The position numbers and the translations under genes are program-made. The notes below the pieces were generated by a model. It was not told the origin of the DNA. It did not search any database and worked only from the letters and a program-made list of their open reading frames with translations. A stretch of DNA of 64,000 nucleotides from Eutrophocola sp049446715 (lineage in GTDB: Bacteria > Pseudomonadota > Gammaproteobacteria > Pseudomonadales > Pseudohongiellaceae), in the NCBI GenBank assembly GCA_049446715.1, contig JBMTQX010000006.1, positions 1 through 64,000 of the forward strand, given 5' to 3'. How positions within the stretch are numbered: the stretch's first letter is position 1; each line of letters starts with the position of its first letter. Of this stretch, positions 43,740 to 51,832 are shown in pieces.

Positions 43740-44500
43740 CAGGGCACGTTGAAACCGTTACCCAGGATGATTTGTCTGCCCAGGTTGCTGCGCATGAAAT
43801 CAAGAAAGTCACGAGCGGCCGGGTTCTCTTTCAACAGAACCCCCTGCTTGGCTATTGGTGTATACATATCTTCGGGAATGAGCCAGTAACTGCCTGCCTG
43901 CAGGTACTTGCCATAAATGATTTGTGAATAATCGATCAGGGCCAGGTCGACATCGCCACTGATCGCGAACTGGTAAGTCTGGCCAATATTATTGCCGAAA
44001 ACGATCTTGTCCTGGAGCGTATCCCAGACTCCCATGGCGTCCAGTGCCTGGCGTGCTATCTGGCCGTAATTCGACAGACGCGGGTCAGTCACCGCCAACA
44101 GGCCAAAGCTCTTTTCACGCAGGACCTCGGGGGAAAGTGGCCGGTTGGTAACGCTCCACAGGACAAGCTGGTTTTCGGCATAGGTAAACAGGGAGTCCTT
44201 GATAGCCTGCCCATTTTCAGCCAGTGCAGCGGGCCGCCTGACATCATCGGCCAGGAAAATATCGTAAGGTGCGCCATTCAGAATTTCACCGTAGTGTTTG
44301 CTGCTGGGGCCCGGCATGATGGTGAGGGTATGGGAGGTCAGGCGCTCAAATTCGGTTTTCAGTTCGTCGAGAGTGAAATCGAAATCGTTACTGACGGCAA
44401 TAGTAACCTGTCCGGCACTGGCCAGCGTGCTGGTCAGGGTCAGAAAAGGAAAAATAACGAGCAATAACAATTGCCTGCAGTTATATAAAGCGTTTTTCAT
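43739..44500 (-). CDS. modA: Molybdate-binding periplasmic protein ModA
   Basis: A 253-residue substrate-binding protein with signal peptide (cleavage near ASA/GQV) followed by VTIAVSNDF, GPSSKHYGEI and APYDIFLADD, the ligand-contact regions of ModA. It delivers molybdate to ModBC and feeds the Moco pathway represented by moaA and moaB about 3-5 kb away. Tungstate binding cannot be excluded from sequence. No modE-like regulator is seen nearby. Confidence 0.93.
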   Translation of the reverse strand: MKNALYNCRQLLLLVIFPFLTLTSTLASAGQVTIAVSNDFDFTLDELKTEFERLTSHTLTIMPGPSSKHYGEILNGAPYDIFLADDVRRPAALAENGQAIKDSLFTYAENQLVLWSVTNRPLSPEVLREKSFGLLAVTDPRLSNYGQIARQALDAMGVWDTLQDKIVFGNNIGQTYQFAISGDVDLALIDYSQIIYGKYLQAGSYWLIPEDMYTPIAKQGVLLKENPAARDFLDFMRSNLGRQIILGNGFNVP

Positions 44501-44559
44501 TAGGGGGGCATTATGCCAGATGCAGCGGTAATTTCGCTAACCGGCTCAGCCTTTGCGGG

Positions 44560-44802
44560 TCATGAGATAGTCCGATACTTTTCGGGCGATTCATTGTCGC
44601 CAAGGTAGAGCAAGGCGCTGACGACATCAGCTGGTGCGACTTCCCCCCGGCTTTTTTGTGCGAGGTCTAAAACCCGGATTTTACGCTCTGTCACCGGCTG
44701 CCTGGTGATGGCGAGCAGGGTGTGCGCCAGGTCTTGATACCGTTCAGCAGCATCTATCAGGGTGATGAAAGTGTTGTTGTTAGAACCCCGTTGCTGCGTC
44801 AT
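44560..44802 (-). CDS. Hypothetical 80-residue protein
   Basis: An ORF upstream of and codirectional with modA. It is Asn/Gln-rich at the start, then appears helical (LIDAAERYQDLAHTLLAI, APADVVSALLYLG). The ribosome binding site is weak and I recognise no family. The regular amphipathic pattern and position make it plausible but unproven. Confidence 0.4.
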   Translation of the reverse strand: MTQQRGSNNNTFITLIDAAERYQDLAHTLLAITRQPVTERKIRVLDLAQKSRGEVAPADVVSALLYLGDNESPEKYRTIS

Positions 44803-44828
44803 GGCATTTTTCTGTCTACGTCAGAAAT

Positions 44829-45384
44829 TTACCTTGAAGGCATGGCCTGAAACCCCGGTGTGTTCTCTGTCCGCTGCAGCCAGGCTTTGATGCCTGGATA
44901 GGAAGAGAGGTCATAGCCGGCTTCATCCGCAACATGTGTCTAGGCATACAGGGCAATGTGGGCAATGGTTGGGCGTATCCCGACCAGATACTCCTGTTTG
45001 CCGAGGTGACCTTCCAGAATATTCAGAGCTTTCTTACCGCCGGCATACTTGGCCTAAAACTCCGCCTGGCGTTCCGGCGGCATGTCCTGGTATTTTCTGA
45101 TGAAACGCCGAACGGCAATGTAGGGTTCATGACTGTACTGCTCGAAAAACATCCACTTAAAGCCCTTGGCTTTGAGATAAGGGTTTATGGGCTAGAAATC
45201 CGAACCATAGGAAAGGGAGTAGAGGATCGCATTGGAGTCGGCAACCAAACGCCCGTCCTCCAGGTAAAGTAAAGGGATTTTGCCGGCAGGATTTTTTTTC
45301 CAGGAATTCGTACGTTTGGCAGTCACCAGCGAGGATATCCATGGCGGCCCATTCATGACCGATCGCCAGAAAGTCGCATAACAT
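44829..45384 (-). pseudogene. Decayed glutathione S-transferase
   Basis: On the minus strand a GST can be read through several lesions. The N-terminal piece is MDILAGDCQTYEFLEK. The frame breaks at a run of eight A (45292-45299, T on plus), where one base fewer restores EKNPAGKIPLLYLEDGRLVADSNAILY. The restored frame then meets TAG at 45192-45194, 45054-45056 and 44940-44942, where relatives would have Leu, Glu and Tyr. The intervening sequence is still clean (EQYSHEPYIAV, FIRKYQDMPPERQAEF, LVGIRPTIAHIALYA, YPGIKAWLQRTENTPGFQAM). The first part of the thioredoxin-like domain is also missing. This is a clear pseudogene of a GST involved, in life, in glutathione conjugation. Confidence 0.9.
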
Positions 45385-45547
45385 ATTGATTACGTATCAT
45401 TTTCCTGACATGAGGTCGCCGTAGATTTTTATTATTTTCCGCAAGGACGCATCTGGCAGTGGGAGAGGCACCAAGATAGCGCTGTTCCGGGAATTCACCA
45501 ATCCCAGCATGCAGGGGAATATCAGGCCGACGGTTCTGGCCCGGCAT

Positions 45548-45574
45548 AAAAAAAGAGGCCTAAGCCTCTTTTTT
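45548..45574. terminator. Bidirectional-looking terminator
   Basis: AAAAAAGAGGC/GCCTCTTTTTT stem with CTAA loop, just beyond the end of the LigJ-like gene (minus), which it probably terminates. Confidence 0.85.
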
Positions 45575-45605
45575 CAATGCCGAGCAGCTTTCAAGAAAGC
45601 CAATA

Positions 45606-46613
45606 TCAGATTTTCAAACGCGGAAACACCTTGCGGATATTGTGCTCAAAGATATTGGCTTTTTCTGCTTCGGTGATATCGGCATTGTCGATGTAGCGTT
45701 TGGTGTCATCAAAGTAATGACCTGTTTCTGGATCCATGCCGCGTACGGCACCAACCATTTCTGAAGCAAACAGGATGTTCTTGTTGTCGATGACCTTGAG
45801 TAGCATGTCGATACCTTTCTGGTGATAGACGCAGGTATCAAAGTACACATTATTCATGAGCAGTTCATCCAGGGGCGGCAGCTTGAGCATGTCGGCCAGA
45901 CCGCGAAAACGCCCCCAGTGGTAGGGGACCGCACCGCCACCATGCGGAACGATGAACTTGATGGACGGGAAATCCTGGCAAACGGAGCTTTGCATCAACT
46001 GCATGAAGGCCGTTGTGTCAGCACTCAGATAGTAAGAGCCGGTGGAATGAAAAGCAGGGTTGCAGGCGCCACTGACGTGAATCATAGCGGGTACATCCAG
46101 CTCAACCATCTTTTCATAAATCGGGTACCAGTACTTGTCACCCAGCGGTGGTGAATCAAATTTACCGCCTGAAGGATCGGGATTCAGATTGCAGCCGACA
46201 AACCCGAATTCATTGACGCAACGCTCCAGTTCCACCACGCAGTTTTGCAGGTCCGTGCCCGGTGACTGGGGGAGGGCACAGGCGCCGATGAAATTATCCG
46301 GATACAACTGCGTGACCCGGTAGATCAACTCGTTGGTATGTTCTGTCCAGTACTTGCTGGTCCAGGCGTTGCCAATATGAGGACCCATCCACGAAGCGCG
46401 AGGGGAGAAGATGGTGACATCTGTGCCTCGTTCGCGCTGCAGTTTCAGCTGGCTGTTCTCCAGACTTTCGCGAATCTGATCATCGGTAATGTTGATGATG
46501 CCTTTCTCACCAATGTGGGCAGGATCCTGCTTGAGGGCGGCTTTCTGGGCATCGCGATAATGACCCAGTTCATCTGGGGCAGTTGTATAGTGGCCATGAC
46601 AATCAATAATCAT
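45606..46613 (-). CDS. ligJ: 4-oxalomesaconate hydratase-like amidohydrolase (LigJ type)
   Basis: A 335-residue amidohydrolase-superfamily protein: metal motif DCHGHYTT at the N-terminus, TIFSPRASWMG, GFVGCNLNPDPSGG, AMIHVSG, and VPHGGGAVPYHWGR. These segments match LigJ of the protocatechuate 4,5-cleavage pathway, which hydrates 4-oxalomesaconate. Other members of the subfamily are decarboxylases, so activity is inferred. ATG 46613 with GAGGAA ten bases upstream is chosen over GTG 46634. No other protocatechuate or gallate genes were seen here, so it may be part of a pathway encoded elsewhere. Confidence 0.78.
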   Translation of the reverse strand: MIIDCHGHYTTAPDELGHYRDAQKAALKQDPAHIGEKGIINITDDQIRESLENSQLKLQRERGTDVTIFSPRASWMGPHIGNAWTSKYWTEHTNELIYRVTQLYPDNFIGACALPQSPGTDLQNCVVELERCVNEFGFVGCNLNPDPSGGKFDSPPLGDKYWYPIYEKMVELDVPAMIHVSGACNPAFHSTGSYYLSADTTAFMQLMQSSVCQDFPSIKFIVPHGGGAVPYHWGRFRGLADMLKLPPLDELLMNNVYFDTCVYHQKGIDMLLKVIDNKNILFASEMVGAVRGMDPETGHYFDDTKRYIDNADITEAEKANIFEHNIRKVFPRLKI

Positions 46614-46817
46614 ACTTTCGGGTTCCTCGGTCACAATTTTGCAGGCGGCTAAGATAGCAGATTTGCCTGCCGCATTGCAGTCGCAATTCCCGGGAATATG
46701 CCACTGTCATGCCCCTTGTTTCATGCGCCAAAAAAAGGCACTTTAGGCACCAACACCATCATCCGGATTTGTGCAGACGCACATTCGGGCATGATTCATC
46801 ATCAAGGGGGGATTACC

Positions 46818-47447
46818 ATGAATCAGCAGCATATTGAGGACAAACGCGAACTGCGGGAACTGGTCGATAACTGGGCCATTTTCAGTGATTCTGGCAATTG
46901 GGAGCGCTTTGCCGAATGCTGGCATGACGATGGCTTCATGTGTGCTACCTGGTTTCAGGCCCCGAGCCAGGATTTTATCCGGGCGCGGCGGGAAGGCTTT
47001 GACAAGGGTGTCAGCATTATCCATTTTCATGGCGGCTTTACCTGTGATGTTAACGGTGACCGCGCCATTGCCCAGACCAAGATGACGATCAACCAGCGTG
47101 CCCCGGTGCATGATGTACTCGTGGATGTGGTTTGTACCGGCCGTTTTTACGACTTTTTCGAAAAACGCGCAGGGCGTTGGGGCATGGTGCGACGTCAACC
47201 AATCTACGAGAAAGACCGCCTGGATGTAGTCGATTCCAATGCCACGCTGGCACTGGATCCGGATGTCCTGGCCTCGTTCCCGGAAGGCTACAGGCACCTG
47301 GCGTATCTGCAGTCGCAAATTGGCTATGCTGTCGCCAAGGGAGGGCTACCGGGACTGAAAGGGCCTGAAGTGGAAAAACTCTATGCCGAGGGGCAGGCCT
47401 GGCTGGAGGGGGCCGACTCACCCGGGCGGCCGGATATCATCAAGTAA
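46818..47447 (+). CDS. SnoaL/NTF2-like protein
   Basis: A 209-residue protein with the NTF2-like cone fold pattern: RELRELVDNWAIFSDSGNWERFAECWHDDG, IIHFHGGFTCDVNGDRAIAQTKM and a strand-rich end (GRWGMVRRQPIYEKDRLD). Such proteins include dehydratases, isomerases and hydroxylase small subunits. It diverges from the LigJ-like gene, so a joint role in aromatic catabolism is possible but unproven. ATG 46818 follows AAGGGGGG; residues before it are not counted. Confidence 0.75.
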   Translation: MNQQHIEDKRELRELVDNWAIFSDSGNWERFAECWHDDGFMCATWFQAPSQDFIRARREGFDKGVSIIHFHGGFTCDVNGDRAIAQTKMTINQRAPVHDVLVDVVCTGRFYDFFEKRAGRWGMVRRQPIYEKDRLDVVDSNATLALDPDVLASFPEGYRHLAYLQSQIGYAVAKGGLPGLKGPEVEKLYAEGQAWLEGADSPGRPDIIK

Positions 47448-47663
47448 TTTCTCCGGCGTTTGCCGCTCATATCGAACCGAAGCCGTTTACGGTATCATTG
47501 GCAAGTTGGATAAGGCCTAATTCCTAACGAAAAACAAGGATTTGCCGGGTTTCTGGCAGACCAAGATATTGGCCAGCCATGAAAATCTGGCGCTCCTGGC
47601 AGTAATGAAAAGCCGCCACGTCCAACGAACAACCAAAAGTATCTGTCAAAGATTAACGCAGGC
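47448..47663 (+). promoter_or_regulatory. 216-base leader of moaA, possible regulatory RNA
   Basis: A gene-free stretch before moaA long enough for a structured 5' leader. It contains short complementary blocks such as GCCGGGTTTCTGGC and CTGGCGCTCCTGGCAG. moaA leaders in gammaproteobacteria often carry the Moco riboswitch; the match was not established here. Confidence 0.3.
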
Positions 47664-48719
47664 ATGAACGCAAAAGCAGACTCACAAGCAGGCGCAGACG
47701 CAAAAGCCGTCGACAGCGCGAGTAGCAACAGCACGCAGCTGGTGGACAAACATGGCCGCATAATTGATTATGTGCGGCTGTCAGTCACAGACCGTTGCGA
47801 TTTCCGCTGCGTGTACTGCATGTCGGAAGACATGACTTTCCTGCCGCGCCAGCAGGTTCTCAGCCTGGAAGAAATCTACCGGGTTGCCAGCGCGTTCACC
47901 CTGCTCGGTGTCAGGAAAATCCGCCTGACCGGTGGCGAACCGCTGGTGCGCAACAATATCATGTCCCTGATTGAAAACATCGGCCAGTTGCCGGGGCTGG
48001 AAGAACTTTTGCTGACCACCAATGGTTCGCAGCTGGAAAAGCTGGCACCGGCACTCAAGGCTGCCGGTGTCACCCGGATCAACATCAGTCTGGACAGTCT
48101 GGACGCCGATCGTTTTCATGCCATGACCCGGACCGGCAAGCTCGACAAGGTCAAGCGGGGTATCGAAACAGCTGTGGCCACCGGCTTCAAGGCTATCCGG
48201 CTCAACGCGGTGATTCTGCGTGGCCGCAATGACCATGAGATCCTCGATTTGGTTGAATACGCCATGGGTCTTGGCATCAACATTGCGTACATCGAGGAAA
48301 TGCCGTTGGGTGATGTCTCCGACCACAACAGAGTTGACACCATGGTCAGCAATGATGAGGTGGCTGATGTGATTGGTTCCCGTTATACCCTGACGCCTGT
48401 TGCCATGACTACGGCCGGGCCATCACGCTATTACCGTATCGAGGGTAGCGACTCAAAAGTCGGCTTCATTTCTCCGGTCAGTCACAATTTCTGCGAATCC
48501 TGCAACCGTGTCCGCGTCACCGTTGAGGGCCGCCTGCTGCTCTGCCTGGGCAATGAGCATTCCATGGATTTGCGCCGGGTGCTGCGGGAAAATCCGGATA
48601 ATGACGAAGTCCTCAAGGCGCGTATTGTCGAGGCCATGGACCTGAAGCCATTACGGCATTATTTCTATGACAAGGACGAGCCGCAGCTGGTCCGCTTCAT
48701 GAACATGACTGGTGGCTAA
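47664..48719 (+). CDS. moaA: GTP 3',8-cyclase MoaA
   Basis: Radical SAM enzyme for the first step of molybdenum cofactor synthesis, 351 residues. An N-terminal extension of about 25 residues precedes GRIIDYVRLSVTDRC. The SAM cluster cysteines are 45, 49 and 52 (CDFRCVYC). The C-terminal cluster region reads CESCNRVRVTVEGRLLLCLG, and the protein ends in the catalytic Gly-Gly tail (MTGG). moaB lies 142 bases downstream. Confidence 0.96.
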   Translation: MNAKADSQAGADAKAVDSASSNSTQLVDKHGRIIDYVRLSVTDRCDFRCVYCMSEDMTFLPRQQVLSLEEIYRVASAFTLLGVRKIRLTGGEPLVRNNIMSLIENIGQLPGLEELLLTTNGSQLEKLAPALKAAGVTRINISLDSLDADRFHAMTRTGKLDKVKRGIETAVATGFKAIRLNAVILRGRNDHEILDLVEYAMGLGINIAYIEEMPLGDVSDHNRVDTMVSNDEVADVIGSRYTLTPVAMTTAGPSRYYRIEGSDSKVGFISPVSHNFCESCNRVRVTVEGRLLLCLGNEHSMDLRRVLRENPDNDEVLKARIVEAMDLKPLRHYFYDKDEPQLVRFMNMTGG

Positions 48720-48861
48720 AGCCGGTCACATGCGCGACAGGTATTCCCGCCCGTCATTCCTGTTCTGCTCTATAATTTCATCGGTTTTCATCAGGCCCAT
48801 GCCGGAAAAAACAAGGATTCCGGCTGTTACTGCCATCCCCTGATCCTTGTGCATTGAACCC

Positions 48862-49386
48862 ATGAGTGGAAACAAACCCCAGAAAGAATTCGTGCCGCTG
48901 CAGATCGCCGTGGTGACCGTGTCGGATACTCGAACCGAGGACACAGATACGTCCGGACATTACCTCAAGGATGCCTTGCTGGCTGAAGGCCACGTGCTGG
49001 GGCAGAAACATATCTGTAAGGATGATGTGGAGGCCTTGCGGGCCCTGGTTAAAGGCCTGATCGAAGATGATGGTATTCATGCTGTGCTGGTGACCGGCGG
49101 TACTGGCTTTACCAAGCGTGACAACACCGTGGTGTCCCTGAGTCCGCTGCTGGAATCCGCCATCGATGGTTTCGGAGAACTGTTTCGATACCTGTCCTAC
49201 AAGGAAGTCGGTTCCTCGACCATTCAATCGCGGGCTTTTGCCGGCCTCAGCAACAATACCGTGGTCTTTTGTATGCCGGGTTCCCCCGGGGCTTGCAAAA
49301 CCGCATGGGAAGGCATTATTCGGGAACAGTTGGATGCCAGGCATCGGCCATGCAATTTTGTCGACAGGATTACCGCACGCGACTGA
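48862..49386 (+). CDS. moaB: Molybdenum cofactor biosynthesis protein MoaB
   Basis: A 174-residue MogA/MoaB-fold protein that adenylylates molybdopterin or assists it. Motifs are VTVSDTRTEDTDTSG, LVTGGTGFTKRD and FCMPGSPGACKTAWEGII, and it ends HRPCNFVDRI, typical of MoaB. ATG 48862 is used; a TTG at 48847 is in frame but unlikely. It belongs with moaA and modABC in the molybdenum group of this window. Confidence 0.93.
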   Translation: MSGNKPQKEFVPLQIAVVTVSDTRTEDTDTSGHYLKDALLAEGHVLGQKHICKDDVEALRALVKGLIEDDGIHAVLVTGGTGFTKRDNTVVSLSPLLESAIDGFGELFRYLSYKEVGSSTIQSRAFAGLSNNTVVFCMPGSPGACKTAWEGIIREQLDARHRPCNFVDRITARD

Positions 49387-49550
49387 GGTAACTGGTGAAA
49401 CTGGGGTAAAAGGGCGGGTTATTCATGACTGAAATCCGCCGCCATCAGTGAGATCTGGTAGACGTTGTGCTTGGCTATTTAAAGGGGGTTGAGCAGTGGG
49501 TTTTGGATAGAGGCTTGTTGAGAAGGCAGGACGCCAGTTCCGGGGAAGTA

Positions 49551-49604
49551 AAAAAAATGCAGCCTGATCTCTCTTGGAGGGAGGGGATTGGGGTGTCAGG
49601 CTGC
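49551..49604 (-). terminator. Inverted repeat with T-run, probable terminator of the small peptide gene
   Basis: GCAGCCTGA (49559-49567) and TCAGGCTGC (49596-49604) pair. On the minus strand the stem is followed by ATTTTTTT. The loop is long (28 bases), which weakens the call. Confidence 0.5.
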
Positions 49605-49638
49605 ACAAAGGGGGAATCTGTACTTTAACCTGGGAGTC

Positions 49639-49679
49639 GCAGCCTGTTAGCGAGGTAGGGTGGCCTGGGTTCAGGCTGC
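49639..49679. repeat. Second copy of the GCAGCCTG inverted repeat
   Basis: GCAGCCTG (49639-49646) and CAGGCTGC (49672-49679) repeat the arm sequence of the hairpin at 49559-49604, with a 25-base loop and no T-run. Two similar hairpins 72 bases apart suggest a structured RNA. Confidence 0.6.
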
Positions 49680-49776
49680 GGCCCTTGGGGTTTTGTGCAA
49701 TATCTGGCTAGTGTTACCTTGGAGGGGGGGGCACCAGATTTCTCTTTTGTCGTGCAGTGCTCCAGAGGAGCAGGTA

Positions 49777-49887
49777 TTACACGGAAGCGAGAATGATCAG
49801 CACGGGAACTGCCAGTACGGCAAGAACGCTCAGTGTGCTCAATGCCACTTCTTCAACAGTTTCAACGTCTTTAAATTTAACGGTCAT
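49777..49887 (-). CDS. Unannotated 36-residue membrane peptide
   Basis: ATG at 49887 (minus) opens 36 codons ending at TAA 49777. GGAG lies seven bases upstream inside AAGGAGACACCTG, one of the better ribosome binding sites in the window. The peptide has a charged N-terminal half (MTVKFKDVETVEEV) and a hydrophobic C-terminal half (LSVLAVLAVPVLIILASV) able to span or insert in a membrane. I know no family for it. It lies alone between moaB and the HemD-like pseudogene, with GTTAC-site clusters upstream and a possible terminator downstream. Confidence 0.65.
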   Translation of the reverse strand: MTVKFKDVETVEEVALSTLSVLAVLAVPVLIILASV

Positions 49888-49952
49888 CAGGTGTCTCCTT
49901 GTAAGAACATTTAGATGATTAATAGCGCCTCTTATGGAAACGCGCGGCTATA

Positions 49953-50138
49953 GTAACACAGTGTTACGGTAGTGGGTAACAAAAATGTGTGAAAAATCGT
50001 GTTAATTTGTGATTTTGTTACCAAAATTGTAAATATTAGTGACTGATCGTGTGATCATGAGTGCTTTAGGAGCCCAATAATAAAGGATTCAGTCCAAAAA
50101 TTCTAAAATCGTTACCAAAAGGTAACACTCAAGGTAAC
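49953..50138. promoter_or_regulatory. Cluster of seven GTTAC/GTAAC sites
   Basis: In a 186-base AT-rich stretch, GTAAC or GTTAC occurs at 49953, 49963, 49976, 50017, 50111, 50122 and 50134. Some pair as palindromes: GTAACACAGTGTTAC (49953-49967) and GTTACCAAAAGGTAAC (50111-50126). TGATCGTGTGATCA (50044-50057) is a further inverted repeat. This is the divergent region between the 36-residue peptide gene and the HemD-like pseudogene, so it reads like an operator array for an unidentified regulator. Confidence 0.6.
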
Positions 50139-50263
50139 AATATTGTGATGCAGCGCATAACTTCAAGGGCTGGCCAGGTCTCAGCTCAGGATGATGGCAC
50201 GATCCATGGTGACCTTGCCCAATGGTAATGCTCTAAAGCACGGCTCACTGGGGAAGACCAGGC

Positions 50264-51121
50264 ATGAAAATGGTTAATGACCAACTGCCCGGAATCCTGG
50301 TTGCTGTGCCTGAATTCCGAAAACTCGATACCATGGCGGCGTTGCTGAAAAACCGGGGTGCTGATGTGTTGCGCGTACCGCTGGTGGCTATCCACGATGC
50401 CCACAATCCTGCGCCGGTGCTGGCCTGGATCCGGGCTTTCTGCGAACAACCGCCTGACCTGTTCATGATTCTGACCGGTGAGGGGGTGAGACGTCTGTTA
50501 TCTCTGGCCAACCGGTTTGGCCTGTGTGATCACTTCGTCGAGGCTCTCGGCAGCACAACGACCTTGTGCCGGGGACCAAAAACCGAACGTGCCCTGCGTG
50601 AGGTCGGGCTCAAAGGCAATCTGCAAGCCAGTGCACCGACCACGGAGGGTGTCATCAAGACGCTGGAGGACATGCCAGTTGAAGGCCGGCGAATCGCGGT
50701 ATAGGTATAACTGTATGGTGAAGCCCCCAATACACGCCTGGTGAGTTATCTCGCTTTCCGCCAGGGACAGATTGCGACTGTTGCGCCTTATATCTATGCC
50801 GATGACACCGAAGATGCCAGGGTAATTGATCTCATCAAGCTGCTCGACAAGGAAGAGGTGAACGTGCTGGCTTTTACCTCGCAGCCCCAGGTCAGGCGCT
50901 TGTTCCAGTTGGCGCAACGCTACGATCTCGATGCCGTATTACGTTTCGGACGTGCCAGATGCTGCATTGCCGCCGTAGGGGCGGTGACCAGGGATGTGCT
51001 TGAGGAATATGGTGTCCGTGCCGATATCATGCCCGGCCAGGCATATTTCATGAAGCCGCTGGTGACTGAAATCATGTGCCGTGCACGGCGTAAACCCGTT
51101 GCAGCTTTAGGGCCGGGTTAA
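50264..51121 (+). pseudogene. Uroporphyrinogen-III synthase-like protein, interrupted
   Basis: A HemD-fold protein of about 285 codons is read in one frame with two stops in the middle: TAG at 50702-50704 and TAA at 50708-50710. Before them come the N-terminal part (GILVAVPEFRKLDTMAALL, PDLFMILTGEGVRRL) and EGRRIAV. After them the same frame continues LYGEAPNTRLVSYL, VNVLAFTSQPQVRRLF, CCIAAVGAVTRDVLEEYGV. The site reads GTATAGGTATAACTG, a six-base direct repeat, so a duplication plus a substitution may explain it. The sequence resembles the HemD-like proteins found with nitrate or molybdenum genes rather than the main hem operon copy. The protein may be lost or made as two pieces. Confidence 0.82.
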
Positions 51122-51140
51122 CCGATCGGAAAGGCTTCAG

Positions 51141-51146
51141 TATAAT
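51141..51146 (+). promoter_or_regulatory. -10 box before the cyclophilin gene
   Basis: TATAAT at 51141-51146, 35 bases before the start codon at 51182. The -35 partner is poor (TTAACC at 51118-51123). Confidence 0.4.
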
Positions 51147-51181
51147 CGGCGCCACAAGCCAAAGAATTACAGGAATCACCC

Positions 51182-51802
51182 ATGGTCAGGAATGCTTTCA
51201 CGCTGTCATCGCTACTATGTTTGCTGGTCTTTGTCATGCCGGGGCAGGCGCAAACGAGTGGTGGTGAAAAAGACTCTAATGAGCTGTACGCGGTGATAGA
51301 TACCAATCGCGGTACGATGGAGTTCCTGCTCTATAAGGCAGTGGCACCGGTTGCTGTCACCAATTTCGTCAACCTGGCCACCCGTGGTTATTACGATGGC
51401 ATGACCTTTCACCGGGTAATCAACGACTTCATGGCCCAGGGCGGCGATCCCAACGGCGATGGCAGTGGTGGTCCGGGTTATCAGTTCGAGGACGAAATTC
51501 GTTTGCGTCTGAATCAGATGGGCATACTGGCCATGGCCAATGCCGGCCCGGATAGCAATGGCAGCCAGTTTTTCATCACACACCAGGCCACTCCCCACCT
51601 GAACGGGGTACATACTGTTTTCGGGCTGATTCATTCCGGGAAAGATGTGATCCGTCAAATCCGTATCGGCGATCTGATCAACAGCATCACGATAGAAGGC
51701 AAAGCCAAGGCTTTTCTGGAGAAGAAAGTGGACCGTGTCTACCGCTGGAACCAGATACTGGATGAAAATTTTCCGGACCTGAAGCCCGCTCTGACAGATT
51801 AG
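51182..51802 (+). CDS. ppiA: Periplasmic peptidyl-prolyl cis-trans isomerase (cyclophilin, PpiA-like)
   Basis: A 206-residue cyclophilin with signal peptide (cleavage near GQA/QTS). Motifs are VAVTNFVNLATRGYYDGMTFHRVINDFMAQGGDPNGDGSGG shortened here to its key residues: the catalytic Arg of FHRV and the GGD segment. NAGPDSNGSQFFIT and HTVFG follow. It speeds proline isomerisation in exported proteins. The C-terminal 30 residues beyond the fold are charged. It converges with the YciB gene. Confidence 0.92.
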   Translation: MVRNAFTLSSLLCLLVFVMPGQAQTSGGEKDSNELYAVIDTNRGTMEFLLYKAVAPVAVTNFVNLATRGYYDGMTFHRVINDFMAQGGDPNGDGSGGPGYQFEDEIRLRLNQMGILAMANAGPDSNGSQFFITHQATPHLNGVHTVFGLIHSGKDVIRQIRIGDLINSITIEGKAKAFLEKKVDRVYRWNQILDENFPDLKPALTD

Positions 51803-51832
51803 GGCACTACAGGGGCTTCTTCAGGCAGGACG

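Noticed and set aside
44934..45272. 112-codon plus-strand ORF
   Set aside because: Antisense of the GST pseudogene, whose minus-strand reading is clearly homologous to GSTs.
49660..49914. 84-codon plus-strand ORF
   Set aside because: It runs antisense to the 36-residue peptide, which has the better ribosome binding site and a sensible membrane pattern.
20560..51121. Stop-codon reassignment or programmed readthrough to explain in-frame TAG and TAA
   Set aside because: Both codons also end many intact genes here, the interrupted positions match different amino acids, and other lesions accompany them.
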